From positions 15,562,001 to 15,626,000 of the forward strand of contig OY540810.1 of the NCBI GenBank assembly GCA_961205875.1: a DNA stretch of 64,000 nt, given 5' to 3'. This document shows positions 49,250 to 60,611 of this stretch, one piece after another (positions within the stretch are counted from its first letter, which is position 1; each line of letters opens with the position of its first letter). The translations under genes and the position numbers were made by a program. The DNA is from Sialis fuliginosa (lineage: Eukaryota > Arthropoda > Insecta > Megaloptera > Sialidae). Below the pieces are notes generated by a model. The model saw only the letters and a list, made by a program, of their open reading frames with translations. It did not search any database and was not told the DNA's origin.

Positions 49250-51979
49250 ATTTCTTTCATCGATAAAAATTGAATGTTCACTGTATATATTTTCTCTGAT
49301 TTTTAATGCGAGTGTTTAATTTCGTATGTTTCTAGACTTCTGTAAATTTCTATTAATTTTTAATCGATTGCGATTACACATTTATATTTTAAATTAAATA
49401 TAATTTGGAAATACCCCAACAATTGACGTAAATTACTGATTTTTTTTATTTCAGTCATTTATGTCCCATTCTATGATTTCTGATCGATATTTTATAAAAA
49501 AAAAACACCTTTAAAAAAACAATTAAATTGATTTTACTTATTTACTATATATACCTACATCTACATCTATAAAGAGCCAGTTTAAATAATTGGAACTAGA
49601 ACGTAAACATCAACTAAATATCATTTTTCGAAATTCAACTTCTAATTATAACAATCTACGTTCCATCATATTCATAAAGTTAATTTTATTCCAGTAACTT
49701 AGAATCAGGCAGAAAATAATATGATAAGTAGGTACCTACACAGTTACTTCTAATATATTGTGCTATCCATACCACAGTTTTCATTAATCTTTTTTCTATT
49801 ATTACAATGCACGAAGAAGTATAAAATCGGTAAATTCATTTTAAACTTATGTACAGACTGTGCCAGATATTGGATTTTCATGTTTAATATTTTATTTATA
49901 TGGGGGAGTGTTATTTAATTAACCCAGTATGCGGTGTGACTCCTAAAATTTTAAACTTATTTCAGGATTTTTTTTCGTAACAAAATGAAATATAATCTTT
50001 TCAATCTTTTTATATGTTTTTATTTGCATCTTAAATTATACAAAAAAAATGTTTTTTAGTAAATTTTATAATACTTTGTTTGTGTTTTTTAGGGTCAAAC
50101 TGGACTCCTGGAAAAAAGGTTGGTGGGTGGTGGGAAGCACATCTTCACTTGTAGTGATTTGAAACAAATAAATCAAATATATATTTTACTTTAAAAACGT
50201 ATCTTTATCGTATTATCTAAAAGTAGACATTTATATTAATTAAATAATTTAAAAAAAAAACAAAATGGCGGATTATCTGTTGCAATAAAAAAGTTGTCAA
50301 AAATCATGTTTTTTCTTTGAAAATCGAGAGAAAAAAAACAAGAAATTATCAATAAAAATAAATAGTTTTAGGTAATACGATAATCATTAGTGTGTTGAAC
50401 AACTTGTTAAAATTATACCCCGATCAGTTGCTTCTGTTGCTGCTTCCCACCAACTGTACTGCCTTAAGTAAGGCTTTGAGAGGACGGTGGTTGCGTATTT
50501 AGCTTATTCAGTTTTTTTGCCCAATGTTTTGGTATAGATACTTCATTGCATTACTAGTTTACATAAAAAAATAATTACATAAAATAAATATAAAACTGTA
50601 AAATAAAATTCAGTCCTTCTTTGAAGTTAAAATACGCATTTAAACTTTAAAATCACATAAATACTAAAATACAATTAAAAATATCTTATATAAATTTTAA
50701 TAATTTTCTATATTCATACAAAATTTAATTCTTAAAAAACGTTCTCCAAAGAACACATACAGATATCACGTGAACATTTAAATTATTTCCACAGTGACAT
50801 ATATTCCTGCTCAGCCTTTATATTACATTTTAACAAGCCCGGAATTTTAATAAGATTTTTTAAATGAATATACCTGCCTCTATCTGTTGCAATAAATTTT
50901 CCAATTTCACAACGTGGATTCTTGTAGATATACAAAGTTAACAATAAAGTTGAGAACTTTATTAAATTGTCATTTTTGCATACAGTATGTAAAGGGGTTG
51001 GGGAGTTTTTTTACCCATAATCCGTGTTATCGTGTATCCTTACACGGAAAGGGAACTAAAAATAAGTATGTACAATGTACACGTTATAAGTTAACTTCAG
51101 TAAAGTTTAAGTTATATTTTCATTGCATTTGTTCACCGTTTCCGCTATTGCTAGTTCCGGTCTGAGAACGAATCGAAAAGTCTTGGAGGAACTAATCTTC
51201 ATAATAAGTGTTATATATGTACATGGTGCAATTGTGTGGAGTAATTTTATTCTGTATATATACAAGGGTAAGTAGCAGTAACTGTACTTTATAAAAATAT
51301 GGTTAATTTTTTTATTATCTTTTTAGGGAGCATCCATTAAATACGTAATGATAATTTTCGAAATTTGTGACTCCCTCTAGCCTTGTAAGAAAGAGTTCGT
51401 AAGTATGAGGTCAACCCCATATCCTAACGTAAGGTTTTTTAAAATAAATATATAGTTGTAGCAAAGTACATTGATTTTAAAAAATATAATTGACTCAATA
51501 TATATTTAATTAGAAAAAAACCTTAACGCTTTTGACTTCCCCCTCCCCATTGACGCTCCCTTAGAAGATAAAATTGCGAACTCACCATTTTCTAGTTACA
51601 ATATATAGATACAAAATAAATTTCAAAAAGTACTTTTTAATGCCCGGTTTCAATATACCAGTATTTATAATAGAATTATCTCATATCTGTATGCATAAAA
51701 TATAACAATTTCTAAGAACTTTTCTTTTAAGGAAAAGCGGTTAGAGGGGATCGCCTATGCTAAAGTATGCAATTCAGTGACCATATCAACTGTTCAGAAA
51801 CAAAGTTTCTTTGAAGGAAGCATTATTAGTCAATATGTATTAAAATATTATTATCCACTAGATTATCCTTTCCATCATAAATAGCACTTGATAACACCAT
51901 CTCATCGTTAACATTTTTTGTAATATATCTATTAGCATACATAGTAATAGCTCAAACAGCTTGGTTAGTATTATGCGAC
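49250..51979. other. No gene recognised
   Basis: Contains TTGGTGGGTGGTGGGAAGCA near 50125 and CTGCTTCCCACCAACTG near 50440, which may be inverted ends of a small element. The ORF at 50914 is unsupported. Confidence 0.4.
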
Positions 51980-51987
51980 GTTGCTAC

Positions 51988-52382
51988 CAAGGACTTAAAC
52001 CTGAACCCGAACCAGAAACTAAAAAAAACGTATTTTTCATTAACTTGAATTCAAACCGAACCGCTAAATAAGAAAGTCAATGAATTACATTTTAATTTAC
52101 AAAAAAATCTATAAAGTAGATATTTCAATCTTTAAAATGTAATTTTATTTTTTGCCCTTTTTTCTAGCCATTTTTTAAAGGCTATTAATATTTTTTTCTT
52201 CTTCAGAAAATATTTTATTTGTTAATTACAACTTTTTTCGAACAAAATAATTTTCTTTTAATCCGAACCTGAACTCTGAAAAAGAACAGTTTTTGAAACC
52301 AAATACATAGTTTGTATCATGCCGAACCCAAATTTGAACCCGAACCAAAATTTAATTCAATCAATTTCAGTTCAAGTCCCTG
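51988..52382. mobile_element. 395-bp hAT-type MITE with perfect 8-bp duplication
   Basis: Starts CAAGGACTTAAAC and ends GTTCAAGTCCCTG, an imperfect inverted repeat. GTTGCTAC lies outside both ends (51980-51987 and 52383-52390). Subterminal GAACCCGAACC-type repeats occur near both ends. A related copy is at 40565-41029. No coding potential. Confidence 0.88.
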
Positions 52383-52417
52383 GTTGCTACACATTGCTAA
52401 TTATGTCCGGTATTAGA

Positions 52418-52672
52418 AAGAATTTGCTCTGGAGTAAAAGTTAAACTAACGTTTTCTGCGAGATATTAAGAACCTACTGACAGTTCTAATGAATAGAGTA
52501 TTATAATGAAAGACCTTGGCGCATCAGTAATCTAAAAGCAACGGTGACAAGTGCACATCATAGAATGCATTTATACATTTATTACCACTTTTCTAGAATC
52601 CTGCGTAAATTCATGACGATTTGACACCTCGCAAATCGCATTAGTTTAGCTTTTACTCTAGAACAAATTCTT
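52418..52672. repeat. 255-bp imperfect palindrome
   Basis: AGAATTTGCTCTGGAGTAAAAGTTAAACTAACG pairs with the complement of ATTAGTTTAGCTTTTACTCTAGAACAAATTCT. The centre is less conserved. It lies 35 bp from a hAT-type MITE. Confidence 0.65.
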
Positions 52673-52679
52673 TATATTT

Positions 52680-54199
52680 ACATTACATTACTTAATTTAA
52701 AAATAAGTTGCGTTCATTTTGTTTTCTCAATCTTCTATGTTGTTTTTTATAGTCACTGTATAAAAAATTCAAAATGTTTGTTTAACATTTTATTTGAAAA
52801 TTTATATTTGATTTAACAGTAAGTAGACATTTAACATAAACAAAATAAAACGAAATTAGCTGGAGGCGGAAGAAAATCGGAGTGGGAATATTCTGTGTAT
52901 GCCGGAGCCTATCATAAACTTCATGATATTCTTTAAAGTTTTAAGTCAAGTGTTCGTTTGTAAATGTTCTGCAACAAAGAAAATCTTTTTTTGATTTATT
53001 CCCCCCACCCCAACCATCCCGTTCCCCCATAAAAAATAAACATTAGAGTGTAAACAAAATATGTTTCTGCTTTCGTTTTAATGCCTCTCAACTTTTGTTT
53101 TATAAATTGTTGTATATCCATTTATATTTTACTGGAAACTAAAGTAATTTTCTACCCTATTTAACAATTCTGTTTTATAAGAGTTTTTAGCTTTTATATA
53201 AATTGGCATGCGGCTTGTTTTCTCTCTGAATATTTATTTACATGTATTTAAAGGGAAATTTCATGATAGTATTTAACGTGTATACATTTTTTTTAATACA
53301 CCCTACCAGTTAATAGGTAAATGGATGAAACAAATCAGTATCGCATAGGTATGTGTACATAAATTATTGATCACTCGCATACTCTCTATACAGGATGTAT
53401 AAAAAATCATACGTTTCAGATATAGTAGTAAAACGTCAAAAATTAGCTAATTTTAAACGTAATCTGTTAGCAATACAATATATGCAAACTAGTATTTTTA
53501 ATGGCAATATTCAAAGAATTGTGCTGAAATGCCCTATGGCTTAAAATTAATTATTTAATCGATCTACATATAAAAACCGGTTCGAACAGTTAAAAATGCT
53601 TAACCGCAGTAAAAACCAAGCTCTGTGAACTGCGAACCGAAATTTTTAGTGGTTCGAATCTCTGATACATACATATATTAAGTTATAGTGATGTAAAGAT
53701 GAAAAGTTTTCAATAAAAATTTTCATAACTTTTCAATTTCACTGAAAGTTTTCACTCGCCTGTGAAAATTTTCAAAGGCCGTCTCTAGCCCTATAAGTTT
53801 GTCAAAATCCTTCTTTCATGGATTTTGCTGTAATTGAAAAGTTTTGTTCATATGTTTTTTAGTTGGTAGGTAGTACTTACTTTAGGTAAAGTAATACAAA
53901 ACAATACGCATAAAAAGTAACAATTTATTTTTAAATTAGTTTTGGAAATGATTGATTCTTATATTTTCATAGAGAATACACAAGTATACAAAATTTCAAG
54001 ACACTCGGACATCGGGAATAGTGTGAAAAATTGGTTATAAGTTTTGATCGAAACGGACAAACAAGTCAAGTTTTTAAAATTGTAAAAAAATTAATAAATT
54101 GTGTATTACATTATAATTTAACTCATAGCATTACAATTTGAACTTTTCACCGACTTGAAACCTTTCGTGATGTTTTCAAAAAAATATCTTTTCATGAAA
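52680..54199. other. No gene; weak hAT-like fragments
   Basis: AAACCGGTTCGAACAG near 53575 and GTCTCTAGCCCTA near 53781 look like transposon ends; no pairs established. Confidence 0.35.
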
Positions 54200-54540
54200 T
54201 GAAATTTAAAAAAAATATTTCTGATAAACTAATAAAAAGATAAAATAAAAAAAATAGAAAATAAATGATAATAATATTCTTTACAACATGTATAAAATGA
54301 TTTTTTAAACGTAATTACCCGGAAATGGATATTTACTCTTATCAATTTTTGAATATTCGAGTTATTTTTGAAACGTTGCAAATAAAAAAATTGTTTTAAA
54401 TAAAAATTGCCATTTATATTATTATCTATAATTTATGCCCCATTCATTTTTTTAAGAAAGTCTCATGGTATCTATGGCAAAAACGTGCACTGTTCAATCT
54501 CTGTAATACGTATAAGAAAGTCCCATGACTGTTATGAACC
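54200..54540. repeat. Related copy of the AATATCTGCCATG element
   Basis: Shares TTCTTTACAACATGTATAAA, TATTATTATCTATAATTTAT and GTATAAGAAAGTCCCATGAC with 34740-35035. Boundaries are approximate. Confidence 0.5.
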
Positions 54541-55177
54541 ATTTAAATAATACCTAATTTAAAAAAATGTTTTTCTGCACTTTCAATTCACCCGTAAATA
54601 TCTCCACTGCAATCTGCGACGAAACATTGACCGATTGAATGATCAAATCGACGCAGCTTATACCCAGTATATAGATTATATTATATTTTGAAAATCCAGT
54701 ACAAATGTCAATATCTTAATATAAAACAAACAAAAGGATTTCGTTATTACAGTAATAATTGCGGCCATTTCTTTCTAGTTCACATAGAAAAGAATGAAAA
54801 AAGAAGCAACATTGATGATATTGCTAATGTAACTGAATATATATCCACGCTCATGGGAGAGCACAACATCAATACAAATTCCATTTTACAACCTCTCATA
54901 AATCGAAGTGTCTTACGCCAAACACACACACACACAAACACATGAATGTGGGGCCTGTAGGATAGACCATATATCATATAAGCTTTCTGGTACAATAAAC
55001 ATCTCGAAAAGCATATAACACATATTGGTAGATGGCGCGGTGGACTCGTATTGAAGAACTGGGTAGGTATAGATATTATTTGGTAACAATTAAATATTAA
55101 TTATGTATGATTCGTACCATGAAACAAGATCGGGCATAGGAATGTAATCACATGCTGAAGTTTCTTACTCGAAATGT

Positions 55178-55180
<3 letters not shown>

Positions 55181-55216
<36 letters not shown>
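55181..55216. repeat. (AAT)n tail of the LINE
   Basis: Twelve perfect AAT units. Position directly after the 3' UTR marks it as the element's replicated 3' tail rather than an unrelated microsatellite. Confidence 0.9.
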
Positions 55217-55217
<1 letters not shown>

Positions 55218-55406
55218 CATCTTTATTCTTTTAGCAATTTACACTTGCATAGAATGAGTCAAAACGAAAAGCAAAATACAAACAAAAACAAAAATAAAAA
55301 TAAAAAACAAAAATAAAAATAATAAAGCAAAAACAATGCAAAATACATAAAATAAAGCAGAATTTTAGTAATTGTAAGTAGTATTTATACTAATAATAGT
55401 AAAATT

Positions 55407-58340
55407 TTAAATTAAATTATCGTTCATAAAATCGTCTAGCGAGTAGTACGATTTGATTTTGAGAATAGATTTTAATTTATTTTTAAATTGGGTGAAAGGT
55501 AATATTTTTATGTAACTAGGTAATTTATTATATATATTTATTATTGAGTTTAACGGTCCTTTTTGAATTACAGTGAGTGTATGTTGTGTTATAATTAGGT
55601 CGGATTTGTTTCGTGTGTTATAATTGTGTGTTAATTTATTTTCTGTAAAGATTTGAGGATGTTTTTTATAAAAAAGTGCACATTCTAAAATATAAATATC
55701 AATAATAGTTAGGATGTTTAGCTCTTTAAAGAGTGGTCTACAAGATGTTCTTGGTTCAACATTTAAAATTACTCTTATACATTTTTTTTGAAATATTAAA
55801 ATTTTGTTTATATTTATAGAGTTTCCCCATAGGATAATTCCATATCTCATATGTGATTCGATTATACCAAAATAAATGTTTAGTAAAATTGTTAATGGGA
55901 CTAGTTTATATAAGATTCTCAGTGTATAAATATATTTATTTGTTTTGTTAATAATGAAGTCAGTATGTTTTTTCCAATTTAAGGATTTATCTATATTTAT
56001 TCCCAAGAATTTTATTTCATCCTCTAATTTTATATTTCCAATATTTTGGATGTTTATATTATCTAATATATCCCCGTAGTTTCCAAATTTTATAAATTTA
56101 GTTTTTTCAATATTTAGTTTTAAGCTGTTGCTAGAAAACCAGTTTAATATTTTGCTTAATGAATCACTGAAGTTATTTATTAATAATTTACTGGATGGTT
56201 CTGTAAATAAAATTGCAGTGTCGTCCGCAAATAATGTAAATTTGTCGTTTGTTATGTTAGGTAGATCATTTATATACAATAGAAATAGGATCGGGCCCAG
56301 AATTGATCCCTGGGGTACTCCTCTAATTATTTCTTTAGTGTCGGATAGTATATGTAATTGAGTATTATTTTCAGTACTAATCAGTTGAACTTTTTGAGAC
56401 CTATTGGTTAAGTAGGATTTTATTAAATTAAGTGCTGTTCCTCTGAAACCGTATTCGTATAATTTAGAACATAATAAATCGATATGTACACAGTCAAAGG
56501 CCTTTGTGAGATCTAGGAAAACTCCTAAATTTGAGTATTTTTTGTTCCATATTTCCAAAATATAATTTATCATGTTGAAAACAGCAAGGTTAGTGGAGAG
56601 ACCACGTCTAAATCCATATTGACAATCTGTTATAATACAATATTTGAGTAAGTAGTCATTTATTCTATTTACAATAATTTTTTCAAACAATTTGGATATG
56701 TTAGATAACAATGATATGGGACGATAATTTTCGAAGGAATTGATATCTCCTTTTTTGTGTAGTGGTTTAATTATTGCTAACTTTAATTTATCCGGAAAAA
56801 CTCCTTGTAGCATACAATTATTGATGATGAAAGTAAGAGGTTCGGCTATTAAATGAATACAGTTTTTTAAAATGTGAGTGGGTATAGAATCCCATCCTAC
56901 AGATTTTTTATTTTTCATAGAGTAGCATACTTTTATTATTTCGGATTTATCACAGGGGTAAAAAAACATACTATCATAATTTTTTGTAAGATTGAAATTG
57001 TAATCTAGAAGTGGTTGGTCAAGATTTAGATGATTAGAAATATTAATAAAAAAATTGTTAAAATCATTTGCAGTATCGACATTATAGTTTTCAGTTTTTT
57101 TATCTAACGAGTGTCCGACCTTTGAAGTATTATTTAGATTGTTTATTATGTTCCAAACTGATTTCGATTTATTTTCAGAGTTAATGAGAATATTACTGTA
57201 ATAATTGCTCTTTGCAATTTTAACTTTTGTCGATACTTCTTTACATATATTTTTGTATTTTAAAGTAAGATTCTTACAATTTAAACCATTTGTTTTAAAA
57301 TCTCGCAACATAATAAAAAGATCATATTTATATTTACAAAGTGATTTAATTTCTGGTGTAAGCCAAGTTTTATCGGTTTTATTTGATGTATTTTTTATAA
57401 TATTAATTCGTTTAATCGGAAAAATTAAGTTAAAATAGAAAGAAAAAATATCGTAGAAGTGATTATAACATTCGTTAGCGTCTATAGTATTGAAAATTAA
57501 GTCCCAATTTTCATTTGAAAGTAGGTAATTAAAGAGTATAATTTCGTCTTCGTTATATGTTCGTATATATTTAAATAATTTATTGTTTTTAATAGGGTTA
57601 CTTTCGGTGAATACATTTAAACTTATGGCCATATGATCTGATAACGGTGATAAGATATTTATAGTTTCGTGAGAATTGTTAGAATTTGTTATTATATTAT
57701 CAATGCAAGTTGATGACTTGTATGATATTCTAGTCGGTTCTTTGACTAAACATGTTGTGTTATAAGACGATAATAACAAATTAAGTCTAGTGTATTTATC
57801 AGAGTTTACTAAAATGTTCACGTTTAAATCGCAACAAATGTAATAGTTAATTTTGTATTTTGTGATTTTATATAAGAGCTCATCCAATTTATTGATGAAT
57901 AAATTAAAATCCCCCTCTGGTGATCTATATAACGATACTATAATTAATTTTACATGTTTACATAAGATTGCACAACACTCAAAATCTTTATCTATACTCA
58001 GATTTACCAGTTCGATTAGTTCTTTAAATAAAATTTCTCTTTTTGTAAATATAGCTACCCCGCCATGAATGTAATTTTTCCTAGAATAGAAAGATGCTAG
58101 TTTATAATTTTGGAAGAAATTTACACAAATTTCTGATGAATTACACCAATGTTCACAGATGCACACCACTTCAAAATCGTTTTTTTCTATAAATACTTCC
58201 ACTTCTCCAATTTTGTTTTTTAGGCACTGGATGTTGAAGTGCAGTAATTTTAATATTTTATTTTTGTTGGTATCATTTGTATAATTGTTTGATGGCACAT
58301 GTTGCTTATTTTGCTTGGTCGATTCTATATTTAAATTCAT
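55407..58340 (-). CDS. LINE ORF2: endonuclease/reverse transcriptase, intact
   Basis: A 977-residue polyprotein that would nick target DNA and copy the element RNA by target-primed reverse transcription. Residues about 30-245 are an APE-type endonuclease: N36 in FNIQ, E63 in CEHW, YRSP at 138-141, D171 and N173 in CDLNVN, D214-N215, and SDH at 234-236. Residues about 515-800 are the reverse transcriptase: the NYRPISLLS block near 538, FLDLTKAFD near 608, GVPQGSILGP from 674 and the catalytic FADD at 704-707. No RNase H domain is evident. The C-terminal part has YNTRNK, typical of jockey/CR1-like insect LINEs. There is no frameshift or stop, and the length is normal for the class. The start codon overlaps the ORF1 stop (ATGA), so translation probably depends on termination-reinitiation. 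The exact clade (CR1, Daphne or jockey) is inference. That this is an EN-RT protein is near certain. Confidence 0.95.
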   Translation of the reverse strand: MNLNIESTKQNKQHVPSNNYTNDTNKNKILKLLHFNIQCLKNKIGEVEVFIEKNDFEVVCICEHWCNSSEICVNFFQNYKLASFYSRKNYIHGGVAIFTKREILFKELIELVNLSIDKDFECCAILCKHVKLIIVSLYRSPEGDFNLFINKLDELLYKITKYKINYYICCDLNVNILVNSDKYTRLNLLLSSYNTTCLVKEPTRISYKSSTCIDNIITNSNNSHETINILSPLSDHMAISLNVFTESNPIKNNKLFKYIRTYNEDEIILFNYLLSNENWDLIFNTIDANECYNHFYDIFSFYFNLIFPIKRINIIKNTSNKTDKTWLTPEIKSLCKYKYDLFIMLRDFKTNGLNCKNLTLKYKNICKEVSTKVKIAKSNYYSNILINSENKSKSVWNIINNLNNTSKVGHSLDKKTENYNVDTANDFNNFFINISNHLNLDQPLLDYNFNLTKNYDSMFFYPCDKSEIIKVCYSMKNKKSVGWDSIPTHILKNCIHLIAEPLTFIINNCMLQGVFPDKLKLAIIKPLHKKGDINSFENYRPISLLSNISKLFEKIIVNRINDYLLKYCIITDCQYGFRRGLSTNLAVFNMINYILEIWNKKYSNLGVFLDLTKAFDCVHIDLLCSKLYEYGFRGTALNLIKSYLTNRSQKVQLISTENNTQLHILSDTKEIIRGVPQGSILGPILFLLYINDLPNITNDKFTLFADDTAILFTEPSSKLLINNFSDSLSKILNWFSSNSLKLNIEKTKFIKFGNYGDILDNINIQNIGNIKLEDEIKFLGINIDKSLNWKKHTDFIINKTNKYIYTLRILYKLVPLTILLNIYFGIIESHMRYGIILWGNSININKILIFQKKCIRVILNVEPRTSCRPLFKELNILTIIDIYILECALFYKKHPQIFTENKLTHNYNTRNKSDLIITQHTLTVIQKGPLNSIINIYNKLPSYIKILPFTQFKNKLKSILKIKSYYSLDDFMNDNLI

Positions 58341-59116
58341 TTTTCTAAAAAAATATTTTTATTTTCCTTTGGAAAATTAAATCTGTCAATGACGGTACCA
58401 TCTGGCCAGAATTCAGGATCGTATACTTTGTCCTTGAAACTGAAAGGTACACCAATCATAAATGAACTGTAGTATATGCTTCTGGAGTTTATTTTCTTAC
58501 AGATGCATTCTTCGGTTTCTAATTTTCTCTTTATGAAGTTAATTACTGCCTCCTCCTTAGTATCTGTCCCTTGAATACGCCCGACATAGAGCCAAGCTTT
58601 TTTAGGTACCGCTGTAAGGTCGTTGTCAGAATTTTTATTTGTACCAAATATTCTGGGTTTTCTTTGTTGATTGTATCTTGGTAATGTTTGGTCTGAGGTT
58701 GTCGTGTTGTTATTTATTTGATGTTTTTGTTTGGTGACCACTGGAGTATTTTTTGCAATACTTGCGTATGTTATTGTTTCATCCTTTTTCTCTGTATTTG
58801 CTGTTATAATAGGTTTATCTTTTTCTATATTTTTAACTTCATTGTTTGCACTGTATGTGTCGTTTGTTTTCTTGATATTTATCTTTTTTTCAGTGTTTTT
58901 TGGTATTTCAATACTTTTCGATTTTTTTAACTCGTTAACTAGTAACTCGTTTGTATTTTTTAAGTTTATTATTTCGGTTTTTAAGTTCAAAACTTCATTT
59001 TTTAATTCACATATAACTGTGTTTACATTTTCACAAATTATTTTAGTAAATTCACTAGAATTACAAAATTCTTTAACTGCTGCGATAGTGTTTTCTATTG
59101 TTCTGGTAGTACTCAT
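58337..59116 (-). CDS. LINE ORF1: RNA-binding-type protein
   Basis: A 259-residue protein directly upstream of ORF2. Its role by analogy is packaging element RNA into a ribonucleoprotein. Residues about 32-66 are a heptad-like, Leu/Ile/Asn-rich coiled coil. Residues about 70-170 are Lys/Asn/Thr-rich and look disordered. Residues about 173-259 form a compact domain with AWLYVGRIQGT near 174 and FWPDGTVIDRFNF near 237. This layout recurs in ORF1 proteins of CR1/jockey-like arthropod LINEs that lack zinc knuckles; I see no CCHC motif. The ATG at 59116 sits in an AAAATG context and is the first in frame. The stop shares the ATGA overlap with ORF2. The position beside an intact ORF2 makes the call strong; the biochemical role is inferred from family knowledge. 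Confidence 0.85.
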   Translation of the reverse strand: MSTTRTIENTIAAVKEFCNSSEFTKIICENVNTVICELKNEVLNLKTEIINLKNTNELLVNELKKSKSIEIPKNTEKKINIKKTNDTYSANNEVKNIEKDKPIITANTEKKDETITYASIAKNTPVVTKQKHQINNNTTTSDQTLPRYNQQRKPRIFGTNKNSDNDLTAVPKKAWLYVGRIQGTDTKEEAVINFIKRKLETEECICKKINSRSIYYSSFMIGVPFSFKDKVYDPEFWPDGTVIDRFNFPKENKNIFLEK

Positions 59117-59300
59117 TTTAAAATATTAGTGAGAGCCAATATATAACAATATATAACACGACCGTGCGCTTCAAGCGCTGAACATATGATGTATGTATGT
59201 ATAATTTAGGGTGGGGTAATCTTCCAACCGACCTCGGCTACCCTTCTACTTGAGAGTACTCTTAATTCTAAGAAAAAACGCCCATGAAACTATACCTCTA
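59117..59300 (-). promoter_or_regulatory. Probable LINE 5' leader / internal promoter region
   Basis: The region lies between the ORF1 start and the neighbouring TA-flanked element. Read on the minus strand it holds a short direct repeat TTATATATTG and a self-complementary AGCGCTT word. LINEs of this type carry internal promoters in the leader, but I see no clear initiator or downstream element, so promoter function is inference. Confidence 0.35.
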
Positions 59301-60609
59301 CTCTGGGAAAAATTTTGGCCGTTATTTTTATAGTTAAGCAACTTTGCATTTTGGTTAGTGTCCCTTAAGTGAAAATTATCTTTGCGTAACTGAATATCGA
59401 CAGAACTAATTGAAAGAATAGACTAGTATAACTTCAACATCTTTGAAATAGATGGAATAGCTAATTACGATTTTCAGTTACGCGGAATCAAATAGAAATA
59501 TCGCTTAAGAGAGAACTGTGACGTCACGGATAAGCACGGTTGTCACATCTAAAATTACGGATACTCAATCCGTAATCGTAGTTTCAAATTAAATATACCT
59601 ATTTCTGAATTATCAATTCCTGAATTCAGAAATAGGTATGCTTAATCTAAAATCACGGTTACGGATTCAGTAACCGTGATTTCAGATGAAGCATACCGAC
59701 ATATCTATGTATTTTAGATAGGTGTGGCTTGTTAGTTCTTCTTTTGATCTTGTGGAAGCAACATACGCTCAATATTCTTTACTTCCAGTATTATTAATAA
59801 ATGGTTTAGATGAAAGATGCAAGTTTTAAATTTTGATTTCCTGCTACTCGTAAAGGAGGAAAGGTGTTAGGTCTTAAAAAATTTTGCTCGTATATTATGT
59901 GTTGTTTTTATTACATGTATTGTTGCTTTTGGATGTGAGTGGATATTCAATCTAACATTAAAAAAGGAATGGTTTTTGACTGAGATTCGAATTTGTATAA
60001 TTTACATCTTCTGTTTCAGTTCTCACTTTGCTAAATTATCTTAATAGTTCTGAAGCCTATTAATTGGAGTAAAAATATTGTTCTAATCTGGAATTACTTA
60101 GACAATTTCTTTACACCAGTTGATAAGTTTTATAACTATTAAAATGGTTTAGTAAAGTGAGAAATTGAAACAGAAGATGTAAATTATACAAGTTCGAATC
60201 TCAATCAGGCAGGAATTATTTCTCTTTTTGGGTTACATTGGAAACAACTCACGGTTACAGACTACCTACATTTGATTAAGCATAGGACTGATTTTTAGTT
60301 AAGGAAACCGAAAAATGGAAAGAGTAAACTAGAATTACAGTTATTTGTAACTCAAATCTCTGCTAACTGTACTCGACATCTTTACCTAAATATTCTTAAA
60401 ATGAGTTTAGCCGTAACTCAAATTTTTGCTTATATTATTATTTATAGGTTTTTTAACCGATACTATTCTCTGACGTCATCATTTTGATGACGTATTTCTA
60501 GTCTAAATACGAGGTTACGTAAAATTAGAGTTACGAGCAATCCAAATAATTTGATTACTAATCCTGAGCCCCAAAGTGGGCGACTTAACCGTCTTTATTT
60601 TTCCCAGAG
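59301..60609. mobile_element. 1.3-kb TA-flanked element with CTCTGGGAAAAA ends
   Basis: CTCTGGGAAAAAT and its complement TTTTTCCCAGAG form the ends, with TA outside each (59299-59300, 60610-60611). The interior is built of TTACGG / GTAACC words in both orientations (59550-59700), a nested inverted repeat at 59976-60207 and TGACGTCA palindromes at 59519 and 60471. No ORF suggests a transposase. It abuts the 5' side of the intact LINE. Confidence 0.55.
59976..60207. repeat. Inner inverted repeat of the 1.3-kb element
   Basis: TGACTGAGATTCGAA...ACATCTTCTGTTTC near 59976 pairs with GAAACAGAAGATGTAAATT...TTCGAATCTCAATCA ending at 60207. Confidence 0.8.
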
Positions 60610-60611
60610 TA

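Larger units (their letters stand above)
55181..59200 (-). mobile_element. Near-complete non-LTR retrotransposon (CR1/jockey-like)
   Basis: On the minus strand this reads 5' leader, ORF1, ORF2, a short A/T-rich 3' UTR (55217-55406) and a pure (ATT)n tail at 55181-55216. The last unique bases before the tail include AATAAAGATGC. The leader upstream of ORF1 holds two copies of TGTTATATAT and a hairpin AGCGCTTGAAGCGC around 59170. I could not find a target-site duplication, so the 5' boundary is approximate and could lie anywhere to about 59300. Both ORFs are open, which suggests a young insertion. A decayed relative with the same tail lies at 30820-31345. Confidence 0.85.

Noticed and set aside
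58718-59129. Plus-strand ORFs, Phe/Ile-rich, 70 and 132 codons
   Set aside because: Antisense shadows of LINE ORF1.
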